Assembly (NCBI GenBank): GCA_029319145.1
Contig: CP119753.1
Coordinates: forward strand, 2,542,001-2,606,000
From: Microbacter sp. GSS18
GTDB lineage: Bacteria > Actinomycetota > Actinomycetes > Actinomycetales > Microbacteriaceae
Reading direction: 5' to 3'
DNA length: 64,000 bases
Position numbers and translations under genes: made by a program. Position 1 is the stretch's first letter. Every line of letters starts with the position of its first letter. This document shows positions 44,575-52,729 of the stretch, one piece after another. Below the pieces are notes generated by a model. That model was given only the letters and a program-made list of their open reading frames with translations, was not told the DNA's origin and ran no database searches.

Positions 44575-46014
44575 ATGAGCGGTGGATCCGTGGCAGCGGT
44601 CGACCTGGGCGCCACAAGCGGACGGGTGATGATCGGGCGCGTGGACCCGCGCGGCACACTCGCCCTCGAGCAGGTCGCGCGCTTCCCGAACGGGCCCATT
44701 CGGCTCGCGTCGGGGCTGCACTGGGACCTGACGGCGCTGTACTCCCACGCGCTGCACGGGCTCGCCGACGCGATCCGCACCGAGCCCGGGATCACGTCTA
44801 TCGGCATCGACTCGTGGGCGGTCGACTACGCGCTGGTGCGCGGCGACCGGATGCTCGGAGAGCCGTTCCACTACCGCGACGAGCGCAACGAGCGCGCGGT
44901 CGAGGCCGTGCATGCACAGCACTCGTTCGCCGACCTCTACGCCCGCAACGGCCTGCAGTTCCTCCCCTTCAACACGGTCTACCAGCTCGCCGCGGAGCGC
45001 GAGAGCGGATGCCTGGCGCTGGCCGACCGCATCCTGCTGGTGCCCGATGCCCTTGCCTTCCAGCTCACCGGCGCGGCAGTCGCCGAGCGCACCAACGCCT
45101 CCACCACGGGACTCGTGCGCGTCGCGGACGGCGCGTGGGACACCGAGCTGATGGCCTCGCTGGGGCTCGACGCCGGGCAGTTCCCGAGCCTGGTCGACCC
45201 CGGCGCGGTCATCGGCGAGCTCCGCCCGACCGTGCGCGAGGACATCGGCGCATCCCGCGGCATCGAGGTCGTCGCGGTCGGCTCGCACGACACCGCCTCG
45301 GCGGTCGTCGCGGTTCCGATGACCGACCCGTCGACGTCCGCGTACATCTCGTGCGGAACCTGGGGCCTGGTCGGCCTCGAGCTCCCCGGCCCGGTGACGA
45401 CGGATGCCGCACGCGAGGCGAACTTCACCAACGAGGGCGGCGTCGACGGGCGCGTGCGGTTCCTCCACAACGTCATGGGGCTGTGGCTGCTGAGCGAGTC
45501 GGTGCGGCAGTGGGAGCGCGAGGGCGGCCTGACCCTGGATCTGCCCACGCTGCTGGCCGACGCCGCAGAGGTGCCGGCCGATTCGGTCGCGGTCTTCGAC
45601 GCCAACGACCCGCGGTTCCTCGCGCCCGGCAACCTCCCCGGTCGCATCGCCCAGTGGTATCGCGAGAACGGCCTGCCCGTGCCCGCCAATCGCGCAGCGT
45701 TCACGCGTGCGATCGTCGAGAGCCTCGCCGAGGCCTTCGCGGGCGCCGTGCGCACGGCGGCCTCCCTGGCGGACCGCACGGTCGAGGCGATCCACATCGT
45801 CGGTGGCGGGTCGCTCAACCAGCTGCTCTGCCAGCGCACGGCCGACCGCGCGGGGATGCCGGTGCTCGCCGGGCCCGTCGAGGCGACGGCGCTCGGGAAC
45901 GTCCTGGTGCAGGCGCGGGCTGCGGGCTGGTTCGGCGACGACGCGACGCTCGAGCAGATGCGCGACCTCGTCGCGCGCACGCATCCCCCGAAGCGCTACG
46001 AGCCGCGGGGCTGA
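44575..46014 (+). CDS. rhaB: L-rhamnulokinase
   Basis: The 479-residue FGGY-family kinase starts AAVDLGATSGRVMIGRV (phosphate-1 motif) and contains IGIDSWAVDYALV, FHYRDERNE, STTGLVR, ISCGTWGLVGLE and IVGGGSLNQLLCQRTAD (adenosine motif). The pattern matches RhaB, which phosphorylates L-rhamnulose at O1. GAAGGGAG precedes ATG 44575. It completes the rhamnose pathway of this operon and is followed by a strong hairpin. Confidence 0.94.
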   Translation: MSGGSVAAVDLGATSGRVMIGRVDPRGTLALEQVARFPNGPIRLASGLHWDLTALYSHALHGLADAIRTEPGITSIGIDSWAVDYALVRGDRMLGEPFHYRDERNERAVEAVHAQHSFADLYARNGLQFLPFNTVYQLAAERESGCLALADRILLVPDALAFQLTGAAVAERTNASTTGLVRVADGAWDTELMASLGLDAGQFPSLVDPGAVIGELRPTVREDIGASRGIEVVAVGSHDTASAVVAVPMTDPSTSAYISCGTWGLVGLELPGPVTTDAAREANFTNEGGVDGRVRFLHNVMGLWLLSESVRQWEREGGLTLDLPTLLADAAEVPADSVAVFDANDPRFLAPGNLPGRIAQWYRENGLPVPANRAAFTRAIVESLAEAFAGAVRTAASLADRTVEAIHIVGGGSLNQLLCQRTADRAGMPVLAGPVEATALGNVLVQARAAGWFGDDATLEQMRDLVARTHPPKRYEPRG

Positions 46015-46027
46015 GACGCTCGCCGGG

Positions 46028-46079
46028 TGCACGGGCTAGCGTCGAATGCACGGGCTGGAGCCCGTCCGCAGCCCGTGCA
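46028..46079 (+). terminator. Hairpin after rhaB with a duplicated left arm
   Basis: TGCACGGGCTG (46047-46057) and CAGCCCGTGCA (46069-46079) form a perfect 11-bp stem with an 11-base loop. A second copy of TGCACGGGCT at 46028-46037 could compete as the left arm. It lies 14 bp after the rhaB stop and probably ends the operon. Confidence 0.55.
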
Positions 46080-46136
46080 CTCGCCGACACCCCGTGCCGT
46101 CGGCGAATCGCACACCACGGAGAGGAATCAGCCCGC

Positions 46137-47126
46137 ATGACCGCCTACAGTGACGCCTTCGACTGGGCCCGCCGCGCGGTCGACGACGGCAGACTCCCCA
46201 CCGCCGTGCTCGGCATCGCGACGGCCGACGGCGTCGTCGCGCTCGACGCCTTCGGGGCGACGGGGCCACGAACGGCCGGCGTCGACGACCACTACCGGCT
46301 GTTCTCCATCACCAAGCCGCTCACGGGCATCGCCGCGGCGCGCGCGATCGAACACGGCCGGCTGACGCCGCAGACGCCGCTGAGCGAGGCTCTGCCGGCG
46401 TTCGGGACGAACCGCGACGACATCGTGCGACTGGGGCACCTGGCGAGTCACACGTCCGGCATCAGCGAGCCGCCGCTGGACCCCGCGCTGCCCCTGAGGG
46501 AGCTCCTGGTGCGAAACGGGCGCGACTTCGCGGCCGGATCGATGTCGCGCTACTCGACGCTCGCATTCGAAGGCATCGCGGCGCTGATCGAGAGCACGAC
46601 GGGCACGGCATGGGATGCGGCGATCACGGAGTGGGCCGCCGAGATCGGCGCCGAGGGCTTCACGCTCGACGAGTCGGCGGAGCCGCACGAGGTGGCGGAT
46701 GCCGCGTCCGCGGGCGTCGACATCGACCGGTTCATCGCCGCGCGCCATCCGGGCGCCGGGTTCCTCGGGCGGGCGTCCGACCTCCTCGCGCTCGGGTCGG
46801 CACTGCTGCGAACGGGGCTCCGCCGCGAACGCACCGTCGTGAACCCCGAGACGCTCGACATGATGCTGCGGCCGCTCACGGGCGACATCCCGCGGCTGGA
46901 CCCGTATCCCGCCGAGCGCGGGCAGGACTGGGGGTTCACGTGGAATCTGCGCACGCGCGCGCCCGGTCTCATCGACCGCGACTGCTACGGCCACGGAGGC
47001 TGGGCCGGCACCGAGTTCTGGGTGCATCCGTCGGCCGGGGTCGCGTGGGTGCTCCTGACGAACCGCGCCCAGCGCCCGGGCGTCGACATCGACGAACTCG
47101 ACAACGCAGTGGTGACCGGCGGATGA
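46137..47126 (+). CDS. Serine hydrolase, beta-lactamase/DD-peptidase class C fold
   Basis: The 329-residue protein has the class C serine hydrolase signature: FSITKPLTGIAAARAIEHG (SxxK), MSRYSTLAFEGIAALIE (YxN-like position with Tyr-Ser-Thr), and a late GHGGWAGTEFWVHP (HxG-type third motif). It has no signal peptide, so it is more likely an intracellular esterase or amidase than a resistance beta-lactamase. It follows the rhamnose terminator and may be a separate unit or a read-through partner. The substrate is unknown. Confidence 0.85.
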   Translation: MTAYSDAFDWARRAVDDGRLPTAVLGIATADGVVALDAFGATGPRTAGVDDHYRLFSITKPLTGIAAARAIEHGRLTPQTPLSEALPAFGTNRDDIVRLGHLASHTSGISEPPLDPALPLRELLVRNGRDFAAGSMSRYSTLAFEGIAALIESTTGTAWDAAITEWAAEIGAEGFTLDESAEPHEVADAASAGVDIDRFIAARHPGAGFLGRASDLLALGSALLRTGLRRERTVVNPETLDMMLRPLTGDIPRLDPYPAERGQDWGFTWNLRTRAPGLIDRDCYGHGGWAGTEFWVHPSAGVAWVLLTNRAQRPGVDIDELDNAVVTGG

Positions 47127-47232
47127 GCTCATCCGCGCTCTCGCGCACACATTCCCTGGAACGTTTTCCCGGTTCATTCTGCATAATAGGAAACGTGCCC
47201 CCTGCTGGCACAGAGAGTGCCCGGTGAGTCCC

Positions 47233-47592
47233 ATGCCCTATCGCGATCGAGCGACCGTCGATTCGTGGCTTCGTGAGTTCCTGCAGGTCAACCACGACAT
47301 CGCGACCGAGATCTCGGTGCTGGATCAGGACTTCACCGCGGGCCCGGAGTCGGGCCTCGTCGTCGTCTCACTGCGCAACGCCTCGACCGTGACCTATGTC
47401 CAGCCGGTGATGCGCGAAGGCGAGCCGGTGTGGATCGTCACGTTCGAAGCCCGCTCCGACAGCTTCGATCTCGACGCCCCGGGTGTCGCGGACCTGGCCC
47501 ACGATCTCGACACGCTCGCGCGCATCTGCGACTTCCTGCAGACCAAGACCGACGCCGCGGTCGCGGCCAAGCGCCGCGTCGTCGAGTCCTGA
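47233..47592 (+). CDS. Hypothetical protein, 119 residues
   Basis: This small soluble protein starts MPYRDRATVDSWLREFLQVNHDIATEISVLDQDF and ends in an amphipathic helix (DLAHDLDTLARICDFLQTKTDAAVAAKR). I recognise no family. GGTGAG lies 5 nt before ATG 47233; an in-frame GTG at 47224 is the alternative start. A possible -10, CATAAT, lies at 47182-47187. It stands between the serine hydrolase gene and convergent small genes. Confidence 0.65.
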   Translation: MPYRDRATVDSWLREFLQVNHDIATEISVLDQDFTAGPESGLVVVSLRNASTVTYVQPVMREGEPVWIVTFEARSDSFDLDAPGVADLAHDLDTLARICDFLQTKTDAAVAAKRRVVES

Positions 47593-47607
47593 GCCCGCCC
47601 TCGTCCG

Positions 47608-47955
47608 TCAGACGATCGGCAGCACCGCCTCGGCGCCGGCTGCGACCAGCAGTGCGACCGAGATGATCCCGGTGGCCGACGCCAGCGGCTGCGCAACGCG
47701 TGTCAGCCGCTCCGATCGCGTCGCCGCCGCTCCACGCGCGACGTCGCCGACGGACCGCTTGGCCTCGCGCAACGTCGCGTAGCGCCCGATCGGAGTGGTC
47801 CGATCGTCGAACGCGACGAAGCTTCCGTCGGCGTTCCGGTCGATGAGGCCGACGACATCGCCGTTCAGCGATGCGACGTGGCGCTTGCCGGCGTCCTGCT
47901 CCCAGATGACGCGGCGACCGGAGAGGACAGGGATTTCGGAGAGTGCGATGCTCAT
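47608..47955 (-). CDS. Hypothetical protein with C-terminal membrane segment
   Basis: The 115-residue protein has a beta-rich N-terminal half, RRVIWEQDAGKRHVASLNGDVVGLIDRNADGSFVAFDDRTTPIGRYATLREAKRSV. A C-terminal hydrophobic segment, ASATGIISVALLVAAGAEAVL, probably anchors it in the membrane. Its ATG overlaps the stop of the DUF7882 gene upstream (ATGA), so the two are made together. The family is not recognised; function is unknown. Confidence 0.7.
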   Translation of the reverse strand: MSIALSEIPVLSGRRVIWEQDAGKRHVASLNGDVVGLIDRNADGSFVAFDDRTTPIGRYATLREAKRSVGDVARGAAATRSERLTRVAQPLASATGIISVALLVAAGAEAVLPIV

Positions 47956-48299
47956 GCGGCACGCCCCAGACGAGCGCGCGCCACGCTCAGCTGCTCGGGC
48001 TCCTGGACGTCATCGGTCTCGGTGAGATCGATCACGACGCCGCCGGATGCCGCGGCGGAGCGAGCGAGTTCCTCGAGGTACTCGCGGTCGAGCGCGTCTG
48101 ACTCGGCCGAGTCGAACTCGAACCGCAGCGGGATCGCGCAGTGGAGCCAGATCGTCGAGCGCCCTGCCGGGTGGCAGAACGACACGGTGAAGCTCTCGGA
48201 ACGGCGCAGCTTCGTCGTGGTGAGCGTGCGCAGGTGCGCGAGGACGCGATCCGGGATCTCGATCGCGTCGGTGCTGGTGCTGTAGTACAGGCGACCCAT
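47952..48299 (-). CDS. DUF7882-type small protein
   Basis: The 115-residue protein starts MGRLYYSTSTDAIEIPDRVLAHLRTLTTTKLRRSESFTVSF and continues GRSTIWLHCAIPLRFEFDS. This pattern is common in Microbacteriaceae and sometimes labelled ATP-dependent ligase-like or DUF7882. It is soluble, and its role is unknown. It is divergent from a MarR gene, and the gap contains a GTTACT/AGTAAC dyad, so the regulator probably controls it. It overlaps the following membrane-protein gene. Confidence 0.75.
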   Translation of the reverse strand: MGRLYYSTSTDAIEIPDRVLAHLRTLTTTKLRRSESFTVSFCHPAGRSTIWLHCAIPLRFEFDSAESDALDREYLEELARSAAASGGVVIDLTETDDVQEPEQLSVARARLGRAA

Positions 48300-48337
48300 C
48301 GTCGACTCCTTCTGGTTGAGAGAAGCTCTTCCGGAAG

Positions 48338-48354
48338 GTTACTCACGGAGTAAC
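48338..48354. promoter_or_regulatory. Inverted repeat between DUF7882 and MarR genes, likely MarR operator
   Basis: GTTACT-CACGG-AGTAAC has perfect 6-bp arms and lies in the 120-bp divergent region. TATACT at 48386-48391 is a plausible -10 for the MarR gene. Confidence 0.5.
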
Positions 48355-48419
48355 TAGTTCGTCAAGTGAGATAAATGAAAAGCTGTATACTGGGGTTCCG
48401 AGAAACCCTGGGGGTGAGT

Positions 48420-48887
48420 ATGTATCACGATCAGCGTGCGGCGGATGAGACCTCCGCCCTCCTCTCGGCATTCGACCGTGCTCGGCACGCCGATCTCGCG
48501 CGTCAGGCGCGAGTGCGGTCCAAGACCGGTATGGGCGACAACGAGCTGCGCCTCGTGCGCTACCTTCTCAGCGCGCAGCGCGACGGGATCGACGTCAGAC
48601 CGAGCGCGATCTCGCGCTATCTGGGCATCTCGTCGGCGTCGACGACGGCTCTGCTGGACCGCCTGGAACGTGCCGGCACGCTCCAGCGCGTCAGCCACCC
48701 GACCGATCGACGCAGCGTGCTGATCACGCCCACGCCGTCGGCGGCCGCGACGCTCTCGGCGACGGTCGACGAGTACGAACGCCGCGTGGCTGCGCTCGCC
48801 GAAGACCTCGACGACGAGTCACGACGCACCATCATCGAGTTCCTGGAGTCGATCGCCGACGTCGCCGAAGAGGTCGCGGTCGGCTGA
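48420..48887 (+). CDS. MarR-family regulator A
   Basis: The 155-residue winged-helix protein shows GDNELRLVRYLLSAQRDG, the recognition region PSAISRYLGISSASTTALLDRLERAGTLQRVSHPTDRRSVLI, and dimerisation helices at both ends. GGGGGTGAG precedes ATG 48420. It diverges from the DUF7882 unit and is convergent, 7 bp apart, with a paralogous MarR gene. It probably represses itself and the divergent genes through the dyad at 48338-48354. The ligand is unknown. Confidence 0.9.
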   Translation: MYHDQRAADETSALLSAFDRARHADLARQARVRSKTGMGDNELRLVRYLLSAQRDGIDVRPSAISRYLGISSASTTALLDRLERAGTLQRVSHPTDRRSVLITPTPSAAATLSATVDEYERRVAALAEDLDDESRRTIIEFLESIADVAEEVAVG

Positions 48888-48894
48888 GCGGGCC

Positions 48895-49386
48895 TCAGGC
48901 GTCGATGTCGTCGACGGCCCGGCGCATCGCGTCGAGGAAGCCGATGACGACCGCCCGATCACGGTCCGCCATGGGGCGCACCACCTCGACCATGCGCTCA
49001 TGCATTGCGGTCAGCGTGTGCCGGATCTCGGAGTCGGCCTTGTCGCTCGCCTCGATGACGACGCTGCGGCGATCGCCCGGATTGGGCGCGCGGGTGATGT
49101 GACCGCTGCGCTCGAGGCGGTCCAGGAGCGCGGTGGTCGAGGCCGTCGTGATCCCGAGGTATCGCGCCAGGTTCGCGGGCGTGACGGCCTCGCCGGTCTT
49201 GCGAGCCCGCATGAGGAAGCGCAGCACCAGCAGCTCGTTCTCGCCCATGTCCATGGACTGTCGCGTGCGGCGCCGCATCGCCACCTCGGCCGCTCGGTAT
49301 CCGCGCAGCGCCTCCATCACGGACGACGCGCGGATGTCCTCGGCGTCGGCGTACCAGTACCCCTCGCCCGACTTGCGCTCATTCAT
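48895..49386 (-). CDS. MarR-family regulator B, paralogue of A
   Basis: The 163-residue MarR protein has GENELLVLRFLMRARKTG and the recognition region PANLARYLGITTASTTALLDRLERSGHITRAPNPGDRRSVVI, nearly the same as in MarR A. The ends differ: this one starts NERKSGEGYWYADAEDI. The tail-to-tail pair looks like an old inverted duplication. The sequence upstream of 49386 shows no clear operator. Its target is unknown. Confidence 0.9.
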   Translation of the reverse strand: MNERKSGEGYWYADAEDIRASSVMEALRGYRAAEVAMRRRTRQSMDMGENELLVLRFLMRARKTGEAVTPANLARYLGITTASTTALLDRLERSGHITRAPNPGDRRSVVIEASDKADSEIRHTLTAMHERMVEVVRPMADRDRAVVIGFLDAMRRAVDDIDA

Positions 49387-49485
49387 CGGGATAGATTCTG
49401 CCCTGGATCGGGGCGCTTGTGCACGCGGGCACGCGGGACCCGTCGCCTCGGGTAGAATCGGCCGCTCCGGCGGGGGCCCACCTGA

Positions 49486-51783
49486 TCATGGGGTCGTGAC
49501 CGTGACGACCCGCGGGAGGTCCCCCCGCGAGAACCCCACATGCACGTCGACGTCGCCGGATGCCGCCTGCCAGGCGCCCTCCGCCCATCGCCCCAGCGCA
49601 TCGGACTCGACCGCGATGCGGGCCGTCCGCACCTCGCCCGCGGCGAGGCGCACGGCGGCGAACCCGACGAGCCTCAGGGTCTCGCCCGCGCCCGAGCGCG
49701 CATACAGCTGCACGACCGCCTTGCCGCCGCGCTCCGGCCCGCACCGCAGGGTCACCCGCACCGCCGCGCCGTCGGCCGTCGCCTCGATGAGGTCGATGTC
49801 GGCGTAGCCGAGCCCGTGCCCGAACCAGAAGGCCGGCTCCGCCCCCGCGCGCTCCCAGCTGCGGTACCCGACGTCGACCCCCTCGGCGTAGGTGAGCGTC
49901 CCCGAGGCATCGACGTCGGCCGGCGGCACGGCCGGGGCGCCGTCGGGCCACGTGAGCGTCAGGCGTCCGCCGGGCTCGGCGGCTCCCGACAGCAGAGCCG
50001 CGACAGCCGGGGCGAAGCGCTCGCCGGCGAGGCCCAGGTGCAGGAGCGCGGACACGCTGTCGCGCCAGGGCGCGGCGACAGGCCCCGCACCGTGCGTGAT
50101 CACGACGACGGGGCGCCCCGTGGCGGCCGCGGCTTCGACGAGCGCCGCCTGGCCCGCGGGCAGCCCCAGCGCGTCGGCATCCATCCCCGCACCCGTCGCG
50201 CGCCCGGCGAGGACGAGGACCGCGTCGGCGCCTTCGGCAGCGGCCGTGACGGCGTCGATGGCCGGCGCGAGCGGAATCACGCCGAGCGAGAGGCGTGGAA
50301 CGAGCCCCATCTCCGACAAGACGAACGCGGGCCCGGTCCGGAACCGCGCGACGAGGGTGCGGGACGCGGCGGCGGGCGGCAGCTCGGCCCGCAGCACATA
50401 GTGCGGCCCGGCGAGCAGCGGTGAAGCGTCGCGGAAGCCCTCGGCGATGACCTCGCCGTCCAGCATCAGATCGACCGCTCCGGCGAATTCTGCGGCGACC
50501 ACGGCGGGCCCGGATGCCGGCGGGATGAGGACCGACAGCTCCGCCCGCCAGGGCTGACCGTGGTCGATGCCGTCGACGGGGAGCTCGGCGAGCGGGAGTT
50601 CGACCGTGCGGCGACCGGTCGAATCCTCGATCACCGCCGACACCGTCACGCCGTCGCCGGCGGACAGCGGCGGCACGGGGATGTCGGGGAGCCCGCCGGC
50701 GCGCGCGGCGACGACGATCCCCTGCGCCGCGAGCGCATCCTCGAGCGCAGGCAGCCGCTCGCCGACGAGCGGAACACCCGCGGAGCCACCCGTGACGAGC
50801 CGGTGCTCGATGTCCTCGCCGCCGATGAGAGCCACACGGGCGTCCGGCGCGAGGGGCAGGACGCCGTCGTTGCGCAGCAGCACCGCGCCCTCGGTCGCCA
50901 CCCGCTCCGCCAGCCGCAGCGCCTCCGGCGTGCCCAGCGCCGCGCCGTCGACGACACCGCTGGGCGCCACGAGACCCACCGCGGCGAACGCCGAGCGCAC
51001 GTGCGTTCCGATGCTCGCGACGGCGTCATCATCGAGCGCGTCCACCATCGCCGCCGTGCGCTCGGACAGCGGCGGGGGCCCCGGCACGACGATCGCCGGG
51101 AGGTCCAGCCCAGCGGCGAGCGCCGCCTCGGCATCCCGCACCGCGAACAGGAAGTCCGGCACCGTGAACCCCTCGAATCCCCACAGCCGCCTCGGGAGAT
51201 CGAGCAGATCGCGCGACTGCGCCATGTACGTTCCGTTGACCCGCACATACGCCGCCAGCAGCGCCACGACGCCGTACCGCTCGACGACCCGCCGGAACGG
51301 CGCCAGATACACCTCGTGCAGCTCGCGCTCGCCCACGCGGACATCGCGGGCGTCGGTGCGCTGCTCCATCGGCCCTTCGCCGGCGCGCAGCCGCTCGAGG
51401 TTGTAGCAGACGTAGTGCTTCGCGACGGCGATCGCGCCGTGCCCCTGGACTCCGCGCACGATCCGCCCGCCGAGCTCGCCGACCAGCAGCGGGTCCTCCC
51501 CCAGTCCTCCCGCGAGCCGACCCGCCCGCGGGTCGCGGCCGATGTCGAGCTCGGGCCCGAGCAGCGCATTGTGGCCCGAGGCCACGAGCTCTGCGCCCAG
51601 CAGGTCTCCGTAGCGCTCCGCGAGCTCCGTGTCGAAGGACGCCGACAGGGTCAGCGCGCTCGGCAGCGCCGTCGCTCCGTCGTCACCGCGGATGCCGCAC
51701 GGGCCGTCGGCATACGACAGCGGCGTGACACCGCCGCCGGCGAAGTCGTTGAGCGCGATGCGTCGGTCTTCGTCGCGTGTCAC
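49486..51783 (-). CDS. GH3-family protein with altered acid/base site
   Basis: The 765-residue protein follows the GH3 order. A barrel carries ELDIGRDPRAGRL, GEDPLLVG, AKHYVCYN and nucleophile region FTVPDF (Asp210). A PA14-like insert (about residues 390-480) interrupts the sandwich domain, and a C-terminal FnIII-like region follows. Where active GH3 enzymes have the acid/base Glu (ESEGYDR-like), this reads TGAGMDADALGLP with Ala532. It may therefore be inactive, use another proton donor or have a different role. It has no signal peptide and starts unusually close to the barrel (MTRDEDRRIALNDFAGGG). The gene upstream on the same strand is unrelated. Confidence 0.8.
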   Translation of the reverse strand: MTRDEDRRIALNDFAGGGVTPLSYADGPCGIRGDDGATALPSALTLSASFDTELAERYGDLLGAELVASGHNALLGPELDIGRDPRAGRLAGGLGEDPLLVGELGGRIVRGVQGHGAIAVAKHYVCYNLERLRAGEGPMEQRTDARDVRVGERELHEVYLAPFRRVVERYGVVALLAAYVRVNGTYMAQSRDLLDLPRRLWGFEGFTVPDFLFAVRDAEAALAAGLDLPAIVVPGPPPLSERTAAMVDALDDDAVASIGTHVRSAFAAVGLVAPSGVVDGAALGTPEALRLAERVATEGAVLLRNDGVLPLAPDARVALIGGEDIEHRLVTGGSAGVPLVGERLPALEDALAAQGIVVAARAGGLPDIPVPPLSAGDGVTVSAVIEDSTGRRTVELPLAELPVDGIDHGQPWRAELSVLIPPASGPAVVAAEFAGAVDLMLDGEVIAEGFRDASPLLAGPHYVLRAELPPAAASRTLVARFRTGPAFVLSEMGLVPRLSLGVIPLAPAIDAVTAAAEGADAVLVLAGRATGAGMDADALGLPAGQAALVEAAAATGRPVVVITHGAGPVAAPWRDSVSALLHLGLAGERFAPAVAALLSGAAEPGGRLTLTWPDGAPAVPPADVDASGTLTYAEGVDVGYRSWERAGAEPAFWFGHGLGYADIDLIEATADGAAVRVTLRCGPERGGKAVVQLYARSGAGETLRLVGFAAVRLAAGEVRTARIAVESDALGRWAEGAWQAASGDVDVHVGFSRGDLPRVVTVTTP

Positions 51784-51883
51784 GCGGCCACCTCATCGTT
51801 CGTCGACGATCGGGCGACCCCACACCGCCCTCGCGGCCACTCTGGCAGGCTCCACGGGCGGCGGCAAGAAGGGCGCGCGGGTG

Positions 51884-52729
51884 CTACGCCTCGCGCGTGA
51901 TGGTGACGTCGACGTGCAGGTGGCTCTTGTGCGGGCCGGCGTAGACGCCACGCAGGGGCGGGACGTCGTTGTAGTCGCGCCCGCGACCGACGAGCACGTG
52001 CCGGTCGCCGATCTCGATGTTGTTCGTGGGGTCGAAGCCCTGCCAATCGCCCGCGAACCACTCGACCCACGCATGGGACTCACCCGACACCGGCTCTCCG
52101 ACTTCCGCGTCCTCGCGCGGATGCAGATAGCCCGACACGTAGCGAGCCGGGATCGCGACGGCGCGCAGCGCCCCGAGCGTGATGTGCGCGATGTCCTGGC
52201 ACACGCCCTTGCGCTCCTCCCACGCGTCCGCCGCTGTCGAATGCACGCCGGTGATGCCGTGCATGTACTCGACCGCGTCGCCGACGGCCTCGGCGATCGC
52301 GCGCGCGGCCAGACCCGGGTTGGTGTGGTCTGCGGCGATGCGGCGGGCCAGGTCGAGGATCTCGGGATGCGGCTTCGTCCGCTCGGTCTGACCCAGCTGC
52401 TCCACGGTCGCGATCGCGAGCGGAGCCTCCCGCGACAGGTCGGCCCACGAGAAGTCGGTCGGCTCGATCGGCCGCGGACGCACCTCGACGAGCGAACGGG
52501 CCGTCAGCATCAGCTTCGTGTGCCCGTGCAGGACGTCGAAGGACGCCACACGCGTGCCGAAGTAGTCGACGTACTGGTTCACCGACGACGAGGGCTCGAT
52601 GTCCAGGGCCGCGTTGAGCACGAACTGGCTGTCGGTCGAGCCCGGCAGCATCCGCGCCTCGTTGTACGACGCCGACACGTCGCCCTGATACGTGAAGCCG
52701 GTCTGGTGCTCGATGCGAAGGCGCTTCAT
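51884..52729 (-). CDS. Transglutaminase-like protein of the ATP-grasp/alpha-E operon
   Basis: The 281-residue protein has the N-terminal beta domain typical of bacterial transglutaminase-like proteins (RLRIEHQTGFTYQG, YNEARMLP). The catalytic triad follows: Cys in RKGVCQDIAH, His in ESHAWVEWF, Asp in FDPTNN. Such proteins may cleave or form isopeptide bonds. It overlaps the alpha-E gene by ATGA as the third gene of a conserved trio, suggested to make and process a small peptide. The target is unknown. Confidence 0.88.
   Translation of the reverse strand: MKRLRIEHQTGFTYQGDVSASYNEARMLPGSTDSQFVLNAALDIEPSSSVNQYVDYFGTRVASFDVLHGHTKLMLTARSLVEVRPRPIEPTDFSWADLSREAPLAIATVEQLGQTERTKPHPEILDLARRIAADHTNPGLAARAIAEAVGDAVEYMHGITGVHSTAADAWEERKGVCQDIAHITLGALRAVAIPARYVSGYLHPREDAEVGEPVSGESHAWVEWFAGDWQGFDPTNNIEIGDRHVLVGRGRDYNDVPPLRGVYAGPHKSHLHVDVTITREA

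Noticed and set aside
41469..44807. A 1112-residue open frame opposite rhaI, the esterase and rhaEW genes
   Set aside because: It is low-complexity and antisense to three clearly homologous genes.
46137..47126. A beta-lactamase resistance gene
   Set aside because: It has the class C fold motifs but no signal peptide, and it lies next to a sugar operon. An intracellular serine hydrolase is the safer call.
47150..47175. GGAACGTTTTCC as another LacI operator
   Set aside because: It matches neither the TTGAAACGTNNCAA nor the TGAAACGATNCA pattern well and has mismatched centre pairs. It is probably a chance resemblance.
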